Assembly: GCF_016722965.1 (NCBI RefSeq)
Contig: NZ_JAEQNB010000002.1
Span: forward strand, 310,001 to 374,000
Direction: 5' to 3'
Source of the DNA: Tumebacillus amylolyticus
Lineage (GTDB): Bacteria; Bacillota; Bacilli; Tumebacillales; Tumebacillaceae
DNA length: 64,000 bases
This document shows positions 24,525 through 32,747 of the stretch, piece by piece. Under the pieces are notes generated by a model. It was not told where the DNA came from. It saw only the letters and a list, made by a program, of their open reading frames with translations, and did not search any database. Numbering within the stretch: position 1 is the first letter of the stretch; each line of letters starts with the position of its first letter. Made by a program: the position numbers and the translations under genes.

Positions 24525-24950
24525 TTATCGCAAAATTTGGGCTGTTAGGTAAAAAACAAGCGCATACGCCACGCCGATCGCCAGCCAAAGCCATGCTTGC
24601 GTCTTGCCGGAGCGGGCGTGATAGCGGTACGGCAACAGAGCGCCAAGCAAACCGGCTTCCACGACTGTAATCGCGGAGATCGTCGACGCGAGGCCCGATT
24701 GCGGGGTCCCGATGCTCTTCAGGACGGAGATTCCGAGGTAAAAAGCAAACATAATCGTCAAGATCACGCCTGCGAGGTAGATGACGAACATCGCCCCGCC
24801 TTGAAACGAAATCAAGTTGTCGTTTTGCAAAGCGCGTCTACGGATGACGGCAAACAAAATGACCGCCATCGCGGCCCCGAAAATCAACGTAAACAACAGC
24901 GGGCCCCAATGGGTCGCCGTCGCGACGACAGGTTGGTTCATAGGGTTCAT
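24525..24950 (-). CDS. Four-helix membrane protein, unknown
   Basis: 141 residues with four hydrophobic helices (about 15-37, 53-75, 85-105, 118-138) and a basic loop IRRRALQNDN. No family recognised. Begins by ATGA overlap with the preceding 72-residue gene, so the two are translated together. Confidence 0.7.
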   Translation of the reverse strand: MNPMNQPVVATATHWGPLLFTLIFGAAMAVILFAVIRRRALQNDNLISFQGGAMFVIYLAGVILTIMFAFYLGISVLKSIGTPQSGLASTISAITVVEAGLLGALLPYRYHARSGKTQAWLWLAIGVAYALVFYLTAQILR

Positions 24951-25165
24951 GTCGTGCTCTCTCCTTTTGTATCGCGATCATCCGATTCAGACCACTTCCC
25001 GGCAAAACGCTCGACATATTGGCGGAACACCTGCTCCGTGATCGGGCCGAGATTCACTTTGTACATCCCAAGCGAAATCTCGAATCCGTCGCGGTTGTCC
25101 CGACTCTCAAACGAGGCATGCAACGTGCGGCCATCTTCGACTCTGTATGTAGTGTGATAAGACAT
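24947..25165 (-). CDS. Small hypothetical protein, 72 residues
   Basis: Soluble, strand-rich (YHTTYRVEDGRTLHASFESR), acidic/Ser tail (SESDDRDTKGESTT). ATG at 25165, GGAGCG upstream at 11 nt. Coupled to the following membrane protein by a 4-nt overlap. No family recognised. Confidence 0.65.
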   Translation of the reverse strand: MSYHTTYRVEDGRTLHASFESRDNRDGFEISLGMYKVNLGPITEQVFRQYVERFAGKWSESDDRDTKGESTT

Positions 25166-25267
25166 GGGTTGATACGCTCCTCTCTCCCTTCTTACTATAC
25201 TTCATTTGCGGGGAAAAGAAAAAATCATTCCCTTCGTTTTACGGTAGGCAAAGCTTGTCTAAAACAC

Positions 25268-25273
25268 TATAAT
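25268..25273 (+). promoter_or_regulatory. -10 box before the desaturase gene
   Basis: Perfect TATAAT; no good -35 at 16-18 nt. About 60 nt before the start codon. Confidence 0.45.
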
Positions 25274-25335
25274 GTAGTGGAACCTCTCAATTGAAAAAAA
25301 ATCACAAAACCATATCCACAGAAACGAGGTCAGAC

Positions 25336-26220
25336 ATGATCCTTCTTCCCACGCTGAACCCGCGCTTGGAACAACGCTTGATCGAACTGTACCAAGATCA
25401 TCTCACCCGCGCAGCGGCGATCGACTGGAGCTACCACGAGTTTGTACCGTGGGGCCAGGGCCAATGCTTCAAAGAGAATCCTTGGTCGCTCGAACAGCGC
25501 AAACTGCCCCCGGCGATCTATACGGCGATTGAAACTGCCCTTTTGACCGAAATCAATCTGCCGTGGTTCACCACGTATCTGAGCTCGACGTTTATCGGCT
25601 CGCTGAACGTAATGAGGGAGTTTATCCATACTTGGGTAGCGGAGGAAGACCAACACAGCAACCTCTTGGAGAATTACCTGATCCTCACTCGCAATTCCAA
25701 TCCGACCGAACTGCACCACCTGCGCAAAACCGTTGTGCAAGGCGGATTCGAATCGAACTTCACCACCCCGATCGAAGCGATCACCTACGCTTCGTTCCAA
25801 GAGCTTTCCACCTTGGTCTTCTACAACAATGTCGCCAAGGCCGCAGCGCCTTATGATCGCACGCTGAGCACCCTCCTGCGCCGTCTGGCGAAGGACGAGT
25901 CTCTGCACTATGCGTTCTACCGCGACGCTGTCAAAGCACATCTCGACTTGGAACCGAACTACATCCTCTACGTGCGCAACGTCCTGCTCGGCTTCTTCAT
26001 GCCGGGTGAGCACATGCCGGACTTCGAAGACCGCATGAAGACCATCGCCCGTGAAGCCAGTTACGGTCCGCAGAATTACTACCAACAAGTCGTGCAAGTC
26101 TTGGTCGACTATTGGGACCTCGCGAACCTCAAACCGAGCGCTCCCGAAGCCGAATTGGCACGCCTTGAGATCCTCAAATACTGCAACCGCTTGGAGCGAA
26201 TCGCCAAACGTTACGCATAA
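25336..26220 (+). CDS. Acyl-ACP desaturase-like di-iron protein
   Basis: 294 residues, all-helical ferritin-like di-iron fold as in plant stearoyl-ACP desaturase and mycobacterial DesA. Iron-ligand motifs: EEDQHSNLLENYL (first E-x2-H) and AKDESLHYAFYRDAV (second E-x2-H), with further Glu in the AITYASFQELST helix. It would introduce a double bond into ACP-bound fatty acids; electron donor not adjacent. ATG at 25336 has ACGAGGTC upstream; a longer frame to 25291 lacks one. Monocistronic with terminator. Such soluble desaturases are uncommon in Bacilli, which mostly use membrane Des (family knowledge). Confidence 0.85.
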   Translation: MILLPTLNPRLEQRLIELYQDHLTRAAAIDWSYHEFVPWGQGQCFKENPWSLEQRKLPPAIYTAIETALLTEINLPWFTTYLSSTFIGSLNVMREFIHTWVAEEDQHSNLLENYLILTRNSNPTELHHLRKTVVQGGFESNFTTPIEAITYASFQELSTLVFYNNVAKAAAPYDRTLSTLLRRLAKDESLHYAFYRDAVKAHLDLEPNYILYVRNVLLGFFMPGEHMPDFEDRMKTIAREASYGPQNYYQQVVQVLVDYWDLANLKPSAPEAELARLEILKYCNRLERIAKRYA

Positions 26221-26260
26221 AAAAAACCGCTGGAAGCCCTGTGCTTCAGCGGTTTTTTAT
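26220..26260. terminator. Terminator between desaturase and lipoprotein genes
   Basis: AAAACCGCTG ... CAGCGGTTTT with flanking A and T runs; usable from both sides. Confidence 0.92.
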
Positions 26261-26268
26261 CTATATGA

Positions 26269-26895
26269 TTACTGAGCCGCCGTGTCGGAAACGCCAAATG
26301 CGGCCGTGATCAATTTGTCGTTGTCGGCGGTGAGCTTCCACGAATTCCCCGACTTCTCCAAGTTCACCGTCACATCGGTGGTTTTCTTCGGCGTGTTCGG
26401 GTCTTTGATGGCTTTGCTCAGGGCGTCTTGCGCTTTTTTCTCCATCTCGGCTTGATCCGGAGTCTTGGTCGGGTCAGCCAATGCCGCGCTCATCGCTTCG
26501 CCCATCATGTCTTGCATCATCTTCGTCATCAGGTCGGTGAAATCGACCGCGTTGACTTTCACTTGGACGGTCGCTTTGTTGCCGTCCACTTTTTCTTCCC
26601 CGATTTCGTAGGTCATCGAGCCGAGCATGTCGGTGAGAACTTGTTGCGATTCCTTGGTTTCTTCGCTGTTGAACAGATCGGGATTGTCACCGGTGGTGAA
26701 CTTCGCCGCTGCGTCGAGGTCTGCTTTTTGCAGCGTGGTCAGGAAGTCTTTGACGACGTCCTTCGGTGCCGTAGCGGCTGCTTCCTTGGTGGCCGTGGTG
26801 CCTCCGTTCGACGACGTGGTCGTCGAAGAACCGCCACACCCGATCATCATCGCACTGACGACCGCCAACAAACCGATTGCAATTGCTTTTTTCAC
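26269..26895 (-). CDS. Lipoprotein, DUF4878/NTF2-like
   Basis: 208 residues; signal peptide with lipobox AMMIGC (Cys 20), a low-complexity Ser/Thr linker, then an alpha+beta domain (VVKDFLTTLQKADLDAAAKF, a strand-rich second half with NSWKLTADNDK) typical of NTF2-like lipoproteins such as DUF4878. Anchored outside the cytoplasmic membrane. GTG start at 26895 after AGGTGGGGG. Function unknown. Confidence 0.75.
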   Translation of the reverse strand: MKKAIAIGLLAVVSAMMIGCGGSSTTTSSNGGTTATKEAAATAPKDVVKDFLTTLQKADLDAAAKFTTGDNPDLFNSEETKESQQVLTDMLGSMTYEIGEEKVDGNKATVQVKVNAVDFTDLMTKMMQDMMGEAMSAALADPTKTPDQAEMEKKAQDALSKAIKDPNTPKKTTDVTVNLEKSGNSWKLTADNDKLITAAFGVSDTAAQ

Positions 26896-26968
26896 TTTTA
26901 AACCCCCACCTCTCTATTTGCTTGAAGAATAACATACTTTTCCAATTGTCGCATCAGAAAGGACATGA

Positions 26969-27006
26969 CAAAAAAAGCGCAGGAGGCTTCCCTCCCGCGC
27001 TTTTCC
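26969..27006 (-). terminator. Terminator of the homogentisate operon
   Basis: GCGC-x-GGAGG / CCTCC-x-GCGC stem (loop CTTC) followed by TTTTTTT on the minus strand. Confidence 0.88.
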
Positions 27007-27037
27007 TTTGTTTTCTATGAAATTCAAGGGTGATCCG

Positions 27038-27649
27038 TTACTTTCGAACCATTTCAAATGTGTCCGTGACACGCACATAATCGTTCGCGGCGAGACGACC
27101 GATCGGTTGGAGACCTTGCACGTCGATCTTGCCGCCGGGTAGGTGGATGTCGTCGTCGACGTGAATCTGCACGACTTCCCCGATGATCAGAGCAGACGCG
27201 CCCGCTTCGTCACCGCCGACTTCGACGATCTGGTGCAGTTTGCATTCGAAATTGATTTTGGACTCGGCGACGCGCGGCGGTTTGACGACCGTGCTCGGAG
27301 CCGGCGTGAGACCTGACATGTCAAACTCCGAAACGTCCGGCGGGAACTCGGTTGCGGTGACGTTCATCGGTCCTGCGAACGATTCGCTGACGATGTTGAC
27401 GACGAATTCCTTGGTGGCTTCGATGTTGCGCAGCGTGTCTTTTTTCGCTCCGTCTGTACCGCGACGCATGACGGAGATGCAAATCGTCAGCGGTTTGGCG
27501 GCAACGGCGGTGAAGAACGAAAACGGCGCGAGATTGAGCGTGCCTCCCTCGTCAACAGAGGAAACGAAAGCGATCGGGCGCGGAAGAATTGCGCCGTTGA
27601 GGTATTTGTAAGCGTCTCTCCACGGGAGGGACTGCGGATCGATTTGCAT
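27038..27649 (-). CDS. Flavin reductase family protein (flavoredoxin-like)
   Basis: 203-residue FMN-binding split-barrel protein: LPRPIAFVSSVDEGGTLNLA, PFSFFTAVAAKPLTICISVM and GRLAANDYVRVTDTFEM. Cytoplasmic. Last gene of the tyrosine-degradation operon, 15 nt after hmgA. It has no required step in the homogentisate pathway; it may supply reduced flavin or act on an aromatic by-product (inference). ATG at 27649 after GGGAGG. Confidence 0.88.
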   Translation of the reverse strand: MQIDPQSLPWRDAYKYLNGAILPRPIAFVSSVDEGGTLNLAPFSFFTAVAAKPLTICISVMRRGTDGAKKDTLRNIEATKEFVVNIVSESFAGPMNVTATEFPPDVSEFDMSGLTPAPSTVVKPPRVAESKINFECKLHQIVEVGGDEAGASALIIGEVVQIHVDDDIHLPGGKIDVQGLQPIGRLAANDYVRVTDTFEMVRK

Positions 27650-27664
27650 CGCGTGGTGCCTCCC

Positions 27665-28822
27665 TTAGCCCTGCGGGTTCCAGGACATCATGTACTTCGG
27701 ATCTTCCACGTTCGCCGCTTGCTTTGCAATTTTGAGCGGGCGGAACGTATCGACCATGACGGCGAGTTCTTGCGTGTCTTTTTTTCCCAGCGAGGCTTCA
27801 ATCGTGCCCGGATGCGGACCGTGCGGGATGCCCATCGGGTGCAGGGTGATCGAGCCTTCCTCAATCCCTTTGCGGCTCATGAAGTTGCCGTCCACGTAGT
27901 AGAGCACTTCGTCCGACTCGATGTTCGAATGGAAGTACGGCGCCGGAATCGACTCCGGATGGTAGTCATAGAGACGCGGTACAAACGAGCAGATGACGAA
28001 GTTGTGCGCTTGGAACGTCTGATGAACCGGCGGCGGCTGGTGCAGACGTCCGGTGATCGGCTCGAAGTCCTCGATGTTGAACGCATACGGGAACAGATAG
28101 CCGTCCCACCCAATGACATCGAGCGGATGGAAGTCAAAAAAGTACGCGGTCAACATGCCGCGAGCTTTGACACGGACTTCAAACTCGCCCTGCTCCGTGT
28201 GCGTTTCCAACGCGGACGGCGGACGAATGTCGCGCTCGCAGAACGGAGAGTGTTCGAGCAGTTGTCCAAATTCGTTGCGATAGCGCTTCGGCGTCTCGAC
28301 GGCGCTTGCCGATTCGATGACGAGAAACTTCGACGGGAGTTCGGTGACGACACGGTATGTTGTTCCCATCGGGATGACGAGATAGTCGCCCTTGCGATAC
28401 GGAATCGTGCCAAATACAGTCTCCAGCTTCCCTTCCCCATCGTGTACAAAAAGGACTTCGTCCTCTTCGCCGTTGCGATAGAAATACTTCATCGGCTCCA
28501 TCGGTTGGCAGAGGCCGATGGTAACGTCGTCGTTGAAGAGGAGCGTGCGGCGTCCGTCAATCGGGTCGCCGCCTTTTTCCAAACGGGAGGTGAAAAAGTG
28601 GCGATGTGCCAGCGGGACTTGTGCTTCAGCTTCCAACACGATGTCGCGGACTTTCTCCACGCGCTTCACCTGCGTCGGCGGGTTGGAGTGGTAGAGCAGC
28701 GACGAGATGCCGGAAAAACCCTTGGTGCCCATCAGTTGTTCACGATACAGCGTACCGTCCGGTTTGCGGAACTGCGTATGGCGCTTGTGCGGAATCTCGC
28801 CAAGAGAATGGTAGAAAGGCAT
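27665..28822 (-). CDS. hmgA: Homogentisate 1,2-dioxygenase
   Basis: 385-residue non-haem iron dioxygenase that opens the ring of homogentisate to maleylacetoacetate. Cupin-type double barrel: HRHFFTSRLEKGGDPIDGRR, KGDYLVIPMGTTYRV, the iron-ligand region YFHSNIESDEVLYYVDGNF and HPMGIPHGPHPG. This short form (about 385 rather than 430-445 residues) is common in Gram-positives. ATG at 28822 after GGAGG. Lies between the FAH-family and flavin reductase genes. Confidence 0.92.
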   Translation of the reverse strand: MPFYHSLGEIPHKRHTQFRKPDGTLYREQLMGTKGFSGISSLLYHSNPPTQVKRVEKVRDIVLEAEAQVPLAHRHFFTSRLEKGGDPIDGRRTLLFNDDVTIGLCQPMEPMKYFYRNGEEDEVLFVHDGEGKLETVFGTIPYRKGDYLVIPMGTTYRVVTELPSKFLVIESASAVETPKRYRNEFGQLLEHSPFCERDIRPPSALETHTEQGEFEVRVKARGMLTAYFFDFHPLDVIGWDGYLFPYAFNIEDFEPITGRLHQPPPVHQTFQAHNFVICSFVPRLYDYHPESIPAPYFHSNIESDEVLYYVDGNFMSRKGIEEGSITLHPMGIPHGPHPGTIEASLGKKDTQELAVMVDTFRPLKIAKQAANVEDPKYMMSWNPQG

Positions 28823-28840
28823 GGGACGATGCCTCCTTTT

Positions 28841-29794
28841 TTAGATGATGGAATTGCGGAGGATGCCGAGGCGTTCCACTTCGAGCTCGACGACATCTCC
28901 CGGTTCCAGCCAACGATGAACGTTGGTGGTCAATTCGAGGATGCAGCCGGTGCCGACGGTGCCCGTGCCGAGCACATCGCCCGGATAGAGCGTGACGCCG
29001 TCCGATGCGCGGGCGATCAATTCGCCAAGCGAGAAGTAGATGCCTTTGAAGTTGCCGCGCGAAAGTTCAAGGCCGTTGACGCGGGCGGTCATTTCCAGTG
29101 CCCAGCGATTCCCGTCGCGCACGTCTTCCAACTCGTCCAGCGTGAGCAAGTACGGGCCCATCGACGTGGCAAAGTCCTTGCCTTTGGCGGGGCCGAGTCC
29201 GACTTTGACTTCCTGCATCTGAATGTCGCGGGCACTCCAATCGTTCAGGACCATCAAACCGGCGACGTACTCGTGCGCATCTTCCGGTGCGATGTCACGG
29301 CCTTGCTTGCCGATGACGATGCCGATTTCCAGTTCATAGTCGAGCGCTTGGGTGTAGCGCGGACGCTCCACTTGAGCTTCCGGCCCGACGACAGCTTGGT
29401 GGTTGGAGAAGTAAAACACCGGGAAGTCGTACCATTCAGGGACCATGTCCGCCCCGCGATTGCCACGCGCGGTCTTGACATGCTCTTCAAACGCGTAGAA
29501 GTCTCGGAAGGAACGCGGATTTGGGAGCGGAGCGAGCAAGTTCGCTTTTTCAAGAGGTGTGGCAAAATCCTCTGCCGTCCACGTGGTTTCTTCTCGGAAA
29601 AACGCGGCCAATTCACGCGCGTCACAGCCCAATTCCAGAAAACGGAGAAGAGACGCGGGGTAGGAACGCTGCTCGAGGCAACGTCCCTTCTCCTGCGCCC
29701 ATTGAAGTCCCCGTTCCAAGTCGGCGATGTGCCCGCCGATCAACAGACCGGCGCGGGCATCGCCTGCGGTATCGAGGTAGGTGACGTATTTCAT
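28841..29794 (-). CDS. Fumarylacetoacetate hydrolase family protein
   Basis: 317 residues. Catalytic FAH fold: DYELEIGIVIGKQGRDIAPE, VLNDWSARDIQMQEVKVGLG, KDFATSMGPYL and GDVLGTGTVGTGC. By operon position it hydrolyses fumarylacetoacetate (or maleylacetoacetate) to fumarate/maleate and acetoacetate, the last step of tyrosine catabolism. Starts by TAATG overlap with hpd. No maleylacetoacetate isomerase gene is nearby. Confidence 0.9.
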   Translation of the reverse strand: MKYVTYLDTAGDARAGLLIGGHIADLERGLQWAQEKGRCLEQRSYPASLLRFLELGCDARELAAFFREETTWTAEDFATPLEKANLLAPLPNPRSFRDFYAFEEHVKTARGNRGADMVPEWYDFPVFYFSNHQAVVGPEAQVERPRYTQALDYELEIGIVIGKQGRDIAPEDAHEYVAGLMVLNDWSARDIQMQEVKVGLGPAKGKDFATSMGPYLLTLDELEDVRDGNRWALEMTARVNGLELSRGNFKGIYFSLGELIARASDGVTLYPGDVLGTGTVGTGCILELTTNVHRWLEPGDVVELEVERLGILRNSII

Positions 29795-30894
29795 TAGAGG
29801 GTTCCGCGCAGCTCTTGTTCTTTTTCAATCGCTTCAAACAGCGCTCGGAAGTTCCCTTTGCCAAAGGAAGTTGCGCCTTTGCGCTGGATGATTTCAAAGA
29901 AGAACGTCGGACGGTCCATGACCGGCTTGGAGAAGATCTGGAGCAAGTAGCCGTCTTCGTCACGGTCGACGAGGATGTTCAGTTCCTTGATTTTCTCGAT
30001 TTCTTCGTCGATGCTGCCGACGCGTTCTTTCAGTTCTTCGTAGTAGGAGTCCGGTGCTTGGAGGAATTCCACGCCGTTGGCACGCAGTTTCGCCACGGTG
30101 TCGATGATGTCGTGCGTCATCAGCGCCATGTGCTGGGCACCCGGAGATTTATAGAAGTCGAGGTATTCCTCGATTTGCGATTTCTTCTTGCCTTGCGCCG
30201 GTTCGTTGAGCGGGAACTTGATGCGGCCGGTGCCGTTTTGCATGACTTTGGACATCAGAGCGGTGTATTCGGTGGAGATGTCCTTGTCATCGAAGGAGAG
30301 CAATTGAGAGAAGCCGAGGATGTTGGCATAGAAATTGACCCATTCGTCCATTTTGCCTTCTTCGACGTTGCCGACGATGTGGTCGCAAGCGACGAGACCT
30401 GCGTTGTTGACTTTCATGTTGCCTTTGTACGGCATGAAGCCCGGGAGGAAGATCCCGTTGTAGTCATCGCGTTCCACGAACGTATGCAAGGTTTCGCCGT
30501 AGGTGTAGATGGCAGCGGTTTTGACCGTGCCGTGCTCATCGGTGTGCGTTTGCGGAGCTACCGCAGAGACTGCACCGCGCTTGATCGCTTCGTTGTACGC
30601 AAGTTCTGCGTCGTCCACGCGCATTGCGATGTCCTTGACGCCGTCGCCGTGCAGTTTTACGTGTGCTGCAATGTCGGTGTTGTCATCCAACGTGCCCGTC
30701 AGGACGACGTGGATATCGCCGGAGACCATATAATAGGAAACGCGATCGCGGCTTCCGGTTTCCAAACCTTTGAATGCGACCGGGCGGAACCCGAACGCAG
30801 ATGCAAAGTAGAACGCCGCTTGCTTGGCGTTGCCCACCCAGAATTCTACAAAATCAACGTGACGAATCGGCAAGAAATCGTATTGGTCTGCCAT
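29794..30894 (-). CDS. hpd: 4-hydroxyphenylpyruvate dioxygenase
   Basis: 366-residue Fe(II) enzyme converting 4-hydroxyphenylpyruvate to homogentisate. Two VOC-fold halves; iron ligands in CDHIVGNVEEG, AQHMALMTHDI and FFEIIQRKGA. The C-terminal gate helix FGKGNFRALFEAIEKEQ is intact. ATG at 30894 after GGGGAGG; TTG at 30912 would put that ribosome site inside the gene. First gene of the operon. Confidence 0.96.
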   Translation of the reverse strand: MADQYDFLPIRHVDFVEFWVGNAKQAAFYFASAFGFRPVAFKGLETGSRDRVSYYMVSGDIHVVLTGTLDDNTDIAAHVKLHGDGVKDIAMRVDDAELAYNEAIKRGAVSAVAPQTHTDEHGTVKTAAIYTYGETLHTFVERDDYNGIFLPGFMPYKGNMKVNNAGLVACDHIVGNVEEGKMDEWVNFYANILGFSQLLSFDDKDISTEYTALMSKVMQNGTGRIKFPLNEPAQGKKKSQIEEYLDFYKSPGAQHMALMTHDIIDTVAKLRANGVEFLQAPDSYYEELKERVGSIDEEIEKIKELNILVDRDEDGYLLQIFSKPVMDRPTFFFEIIQRKGATSFGKGNFRALFEAIEKEQELRGTL

Positions 30895-30952
30895 GTTTAT
30901 GAACCTCCCCAAATTGTCAGAGAAACCGTTTTCAGATAGTTGTCAAAGTTAG

Positions 30953-30980
30953 AGTATCAACCGAATGGTTGGTCACGCAA
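30953..30980 (-). promoter_or_regulatory. Putative hpd promoter with overlapping inverted repeat
   Basis: Minus strand TTGCGT (30980-30975), 16 nt, GATACT (30958-30953). The inverted repeat CAACC-GAAT-GGTTG (30958-30971) fills the spacer, a natural site for a repressor of the tyrosine operon. Confidence 0.4.
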
Positions 30981-31095
30981 GCATGCACGTTGCAACGAAA
31001 AGGTTTTCAAGCGTTAAAGCATCATAGTCTTCGGGTAGGATTTGCAAAGAGAGGTCATACTACGCCTAGACCCAATTTGAAAGGAGTGCATGTGG

Positions 31096-31305
31096 ATGCC
31101 GGAAGTACGTTGTTCTGTTTCGAACTGCAGTTACTGGGCAGAAGGCGGTGCGTGTGCAGCGAACGCAATCCTCGTAGACATCGATGCTCACGCCAACCGC
31201 GATTTCCAAACCGAGTTCGGCAACGACCTCGGGGAGAACGTGCACGAAGATACGGCAGCCAACAGCCGTTGCACCATGTGCCATACTTTCAAAGCGAAAG
31301 AGTAG
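31096..31305 (+). CDS. DUF1540 small Cys-rich protein
   Basis: 69 residues with the DUF1540 Cys pattern (VRCSVSNCSYWAEGGACAAN and RCTMCHTF), probably a small metal-binding protein; family function unknown. ATG at 31096 has GGAG 9 nt upstream; ATG 31090 is too close. A CATACTA box at 31059-31065 would suit a forespore sigma-G -10, but the -35 is poor. Own terminator. Confidence 0.8.
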   Translation: MPEVRCSVSNCSYWAEGGACAANAILVDIDAHANRDFQTEFGNDLGENVHEDTAANSRCTMCHTFKAKE

Positions 31306-31316
31306 TGAGGGTTTAT

Positions 31317-31352
31317 GGAGAGAGCAACCACTTTTGGTTGCTCTTTTCGTTT
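31317..31352 (+). terminator. Terminator of the DUF1540 gene
   Basis: GAGCAACC / GGTTGCTC stem followed by TTTTCGTTTT. Confidence 0.88.
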
Positions 31353-31400
31353 TGAAAAGGATACACTGGGGAGTAAGAATACAGATTCGGAGTTGATCGC

Positions 31401-32747
31401 ATGAAGATCGAGTGGATGAAACTCGAAAATTTTCATGGTTTTCGGGAAAAAGAGATCACGTTCCACCCCCAGTTTACCGTGCTCGTTGGAGACAATGCCT
31501 CCGGGAAGACGGCGGTTCTTGAAGGGGTTTCGGTGGCGATTGGGGAGTATGCAAATCAACTCATACAAAACTACAATGATAAGAGAGAGATAGAGCTGGA
31601 AGAAGTACGCTTACAAAAATATCAGCATGATGAAATACCGACCCTTGAGCCGCAGTTTCCTGTTTACGTGAAATACGGATTCAAGATCCATGACAGACAC
31701 ATCGATTCACTTCTGATTAAAGAAAAGGCCTACGGTCATGCTAAAACTTTCATCGATAAAATGGATCTGTATCTTGCAGCAAACGAACTCTTAGCCAAAG
31801 TTAGTACGGGCGAACAGATCGAAATTCCTATTTTCTCCTTTTTTAAAACGTCACGGCTTTGGAGTCAAGAGGAGTCCACGAGCAAGGATCATCACTCACC
31901 CGGTTCCAGATTCGAAGGCTACCGCAATTACCTGAACCCGAACGCCAACGAATCTTATTTCACAAAGTGGTTCATTCAGATGTCGATTGCCGAAATCAGA
32001 AGACGTGAACCACTTAAGGTGCTTGAATCCGTCCGTAGAGCCATTGTCAGTTGTATGTGCAAACTTGGCGTTCAAAAAATCGACTACGATCCACTGCGTA
32101 ATGAAATCCAAGTCTTTCTTGAGAACGGCGAACAGATTCCCTTCCGTCTCCTCAGCGACGGTTATCGCAACACGATGGGCCTCGTCGCAGACATCGCACA
32201 TCGCATGGCAGTTCTAAATCCTTTTTTAGAAGACCATCTCCAAACTCCGGGCATCGTCCTCATCGACGAACTAGACTTGCACTTACATCCAAAATGGCAA
32301 CGCCACATCGTAGAGGACTTGAAAACTACGTTCCCCAACGTTCAATTTATTGTAACCACCCACTCCCCTTTTGTTGTGCAATCCTTGGAAGAAGGGGAAC
32401 TTCGAGTGCTCGACGAGGACATCGTAGTCAAAGACGTCCCCCCTTCCACCTACGTCAACAAAAGCGTCGAAGACGTCAGCGAACATGTCATGGGCGTTGA
32501 TCTCCCTCAACGGAGTGAAAAACTACAAGAGTTATACGAGTCTACCAAGCATTACTACCTCTTACTAGACCGCCTGAACGACACGCAAGAACCCGAACTG
32601 CGTGAACAACTTAATGCCGAAATCTCAAAAACCAAACATAGAATCGACGAACTTGATTCCCTTTTCAGTGACAACGTCGCATTTCACGCCATTCTAGAGC
32701 TGGAACGTTTACGGTTGCTTAGAGGAGCAAACAATGAGACCGATTGA
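31401..32747 (+). CDS. PtuA-like AAA ATPase of a Septu-type defence pair
   Basis: 448 residues, SMC/RecF-like ATPase. Walker A GDNASGKT (about 31-38), ABC-type signature region LSDGYRNTMGLVADIAHR, Walker B with flanks GIVLIDELDLHLHPKWQ and the H-loop VTTHSPFVVQS; a helical arm lies between. Such ATPases with an adjacent HNH nuclease define the Septu anti-phage system and the effector part of some retrons. Base composition is visibly richer in A+T than the flanking genes, with many AAT/ATA/TTA codons, which suggests horizontal gain. Overlaps the nuclease gene by 14 nt. No reverse transcriptase is present nearby, so not a retron. Confidence 0.82.
   Translation: MKIEWMKLENFHGFREKEITFHPQFTVLVGDNASGKTAVLEGVSVAIGEYANQLIQNYNDKREIELEEVRLQKYQHDEIPTLEPQFPVYVKYGFKIHDRHIDSLLIKEKAYGHAKTFIDKMDLYLAANELLAKVSTGEQIEIPIFSFFKTSRLWSQEESTSKDHHSPGSRFEGYRNYLNPNANESYFTKWFIQMSIAEIRRREPLKVLESVRRAIVSCMCKLGVQKIDYDPLRNEIQVFLENGEQIPFRLLSDGYRNTMGLVADIAHRMAVLNPFLEDHLQTPGIVLIDELDLHLHPKWQRHIVEDLKTTFPNVQFIVTTHSPFVVQSLEEGELRVLDEDIVVKDVPPSTYVNKSVEDVSEHVMGVDLPQRSEKLQELYESTKHYYLLLDRLNDTQEPELREQLNAEISKTKHRIDELDSLFSDNVAFHAILELERLRLLRGANNETD

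Noticed and set aside
27644-29797. A 717-codon plus-strand frame opposite hmgA and the FAH gene
   Set aside because: Shadow frame; the minus-strand enzymes are certain.
31059-31065. Sigma-G promoter for the DUF1540 gene
   Set aside because: CATACTA fits a -10 but the sequence 18 nt upstream (GGGTA) is a poor -35; not strong enough to list as a feature.
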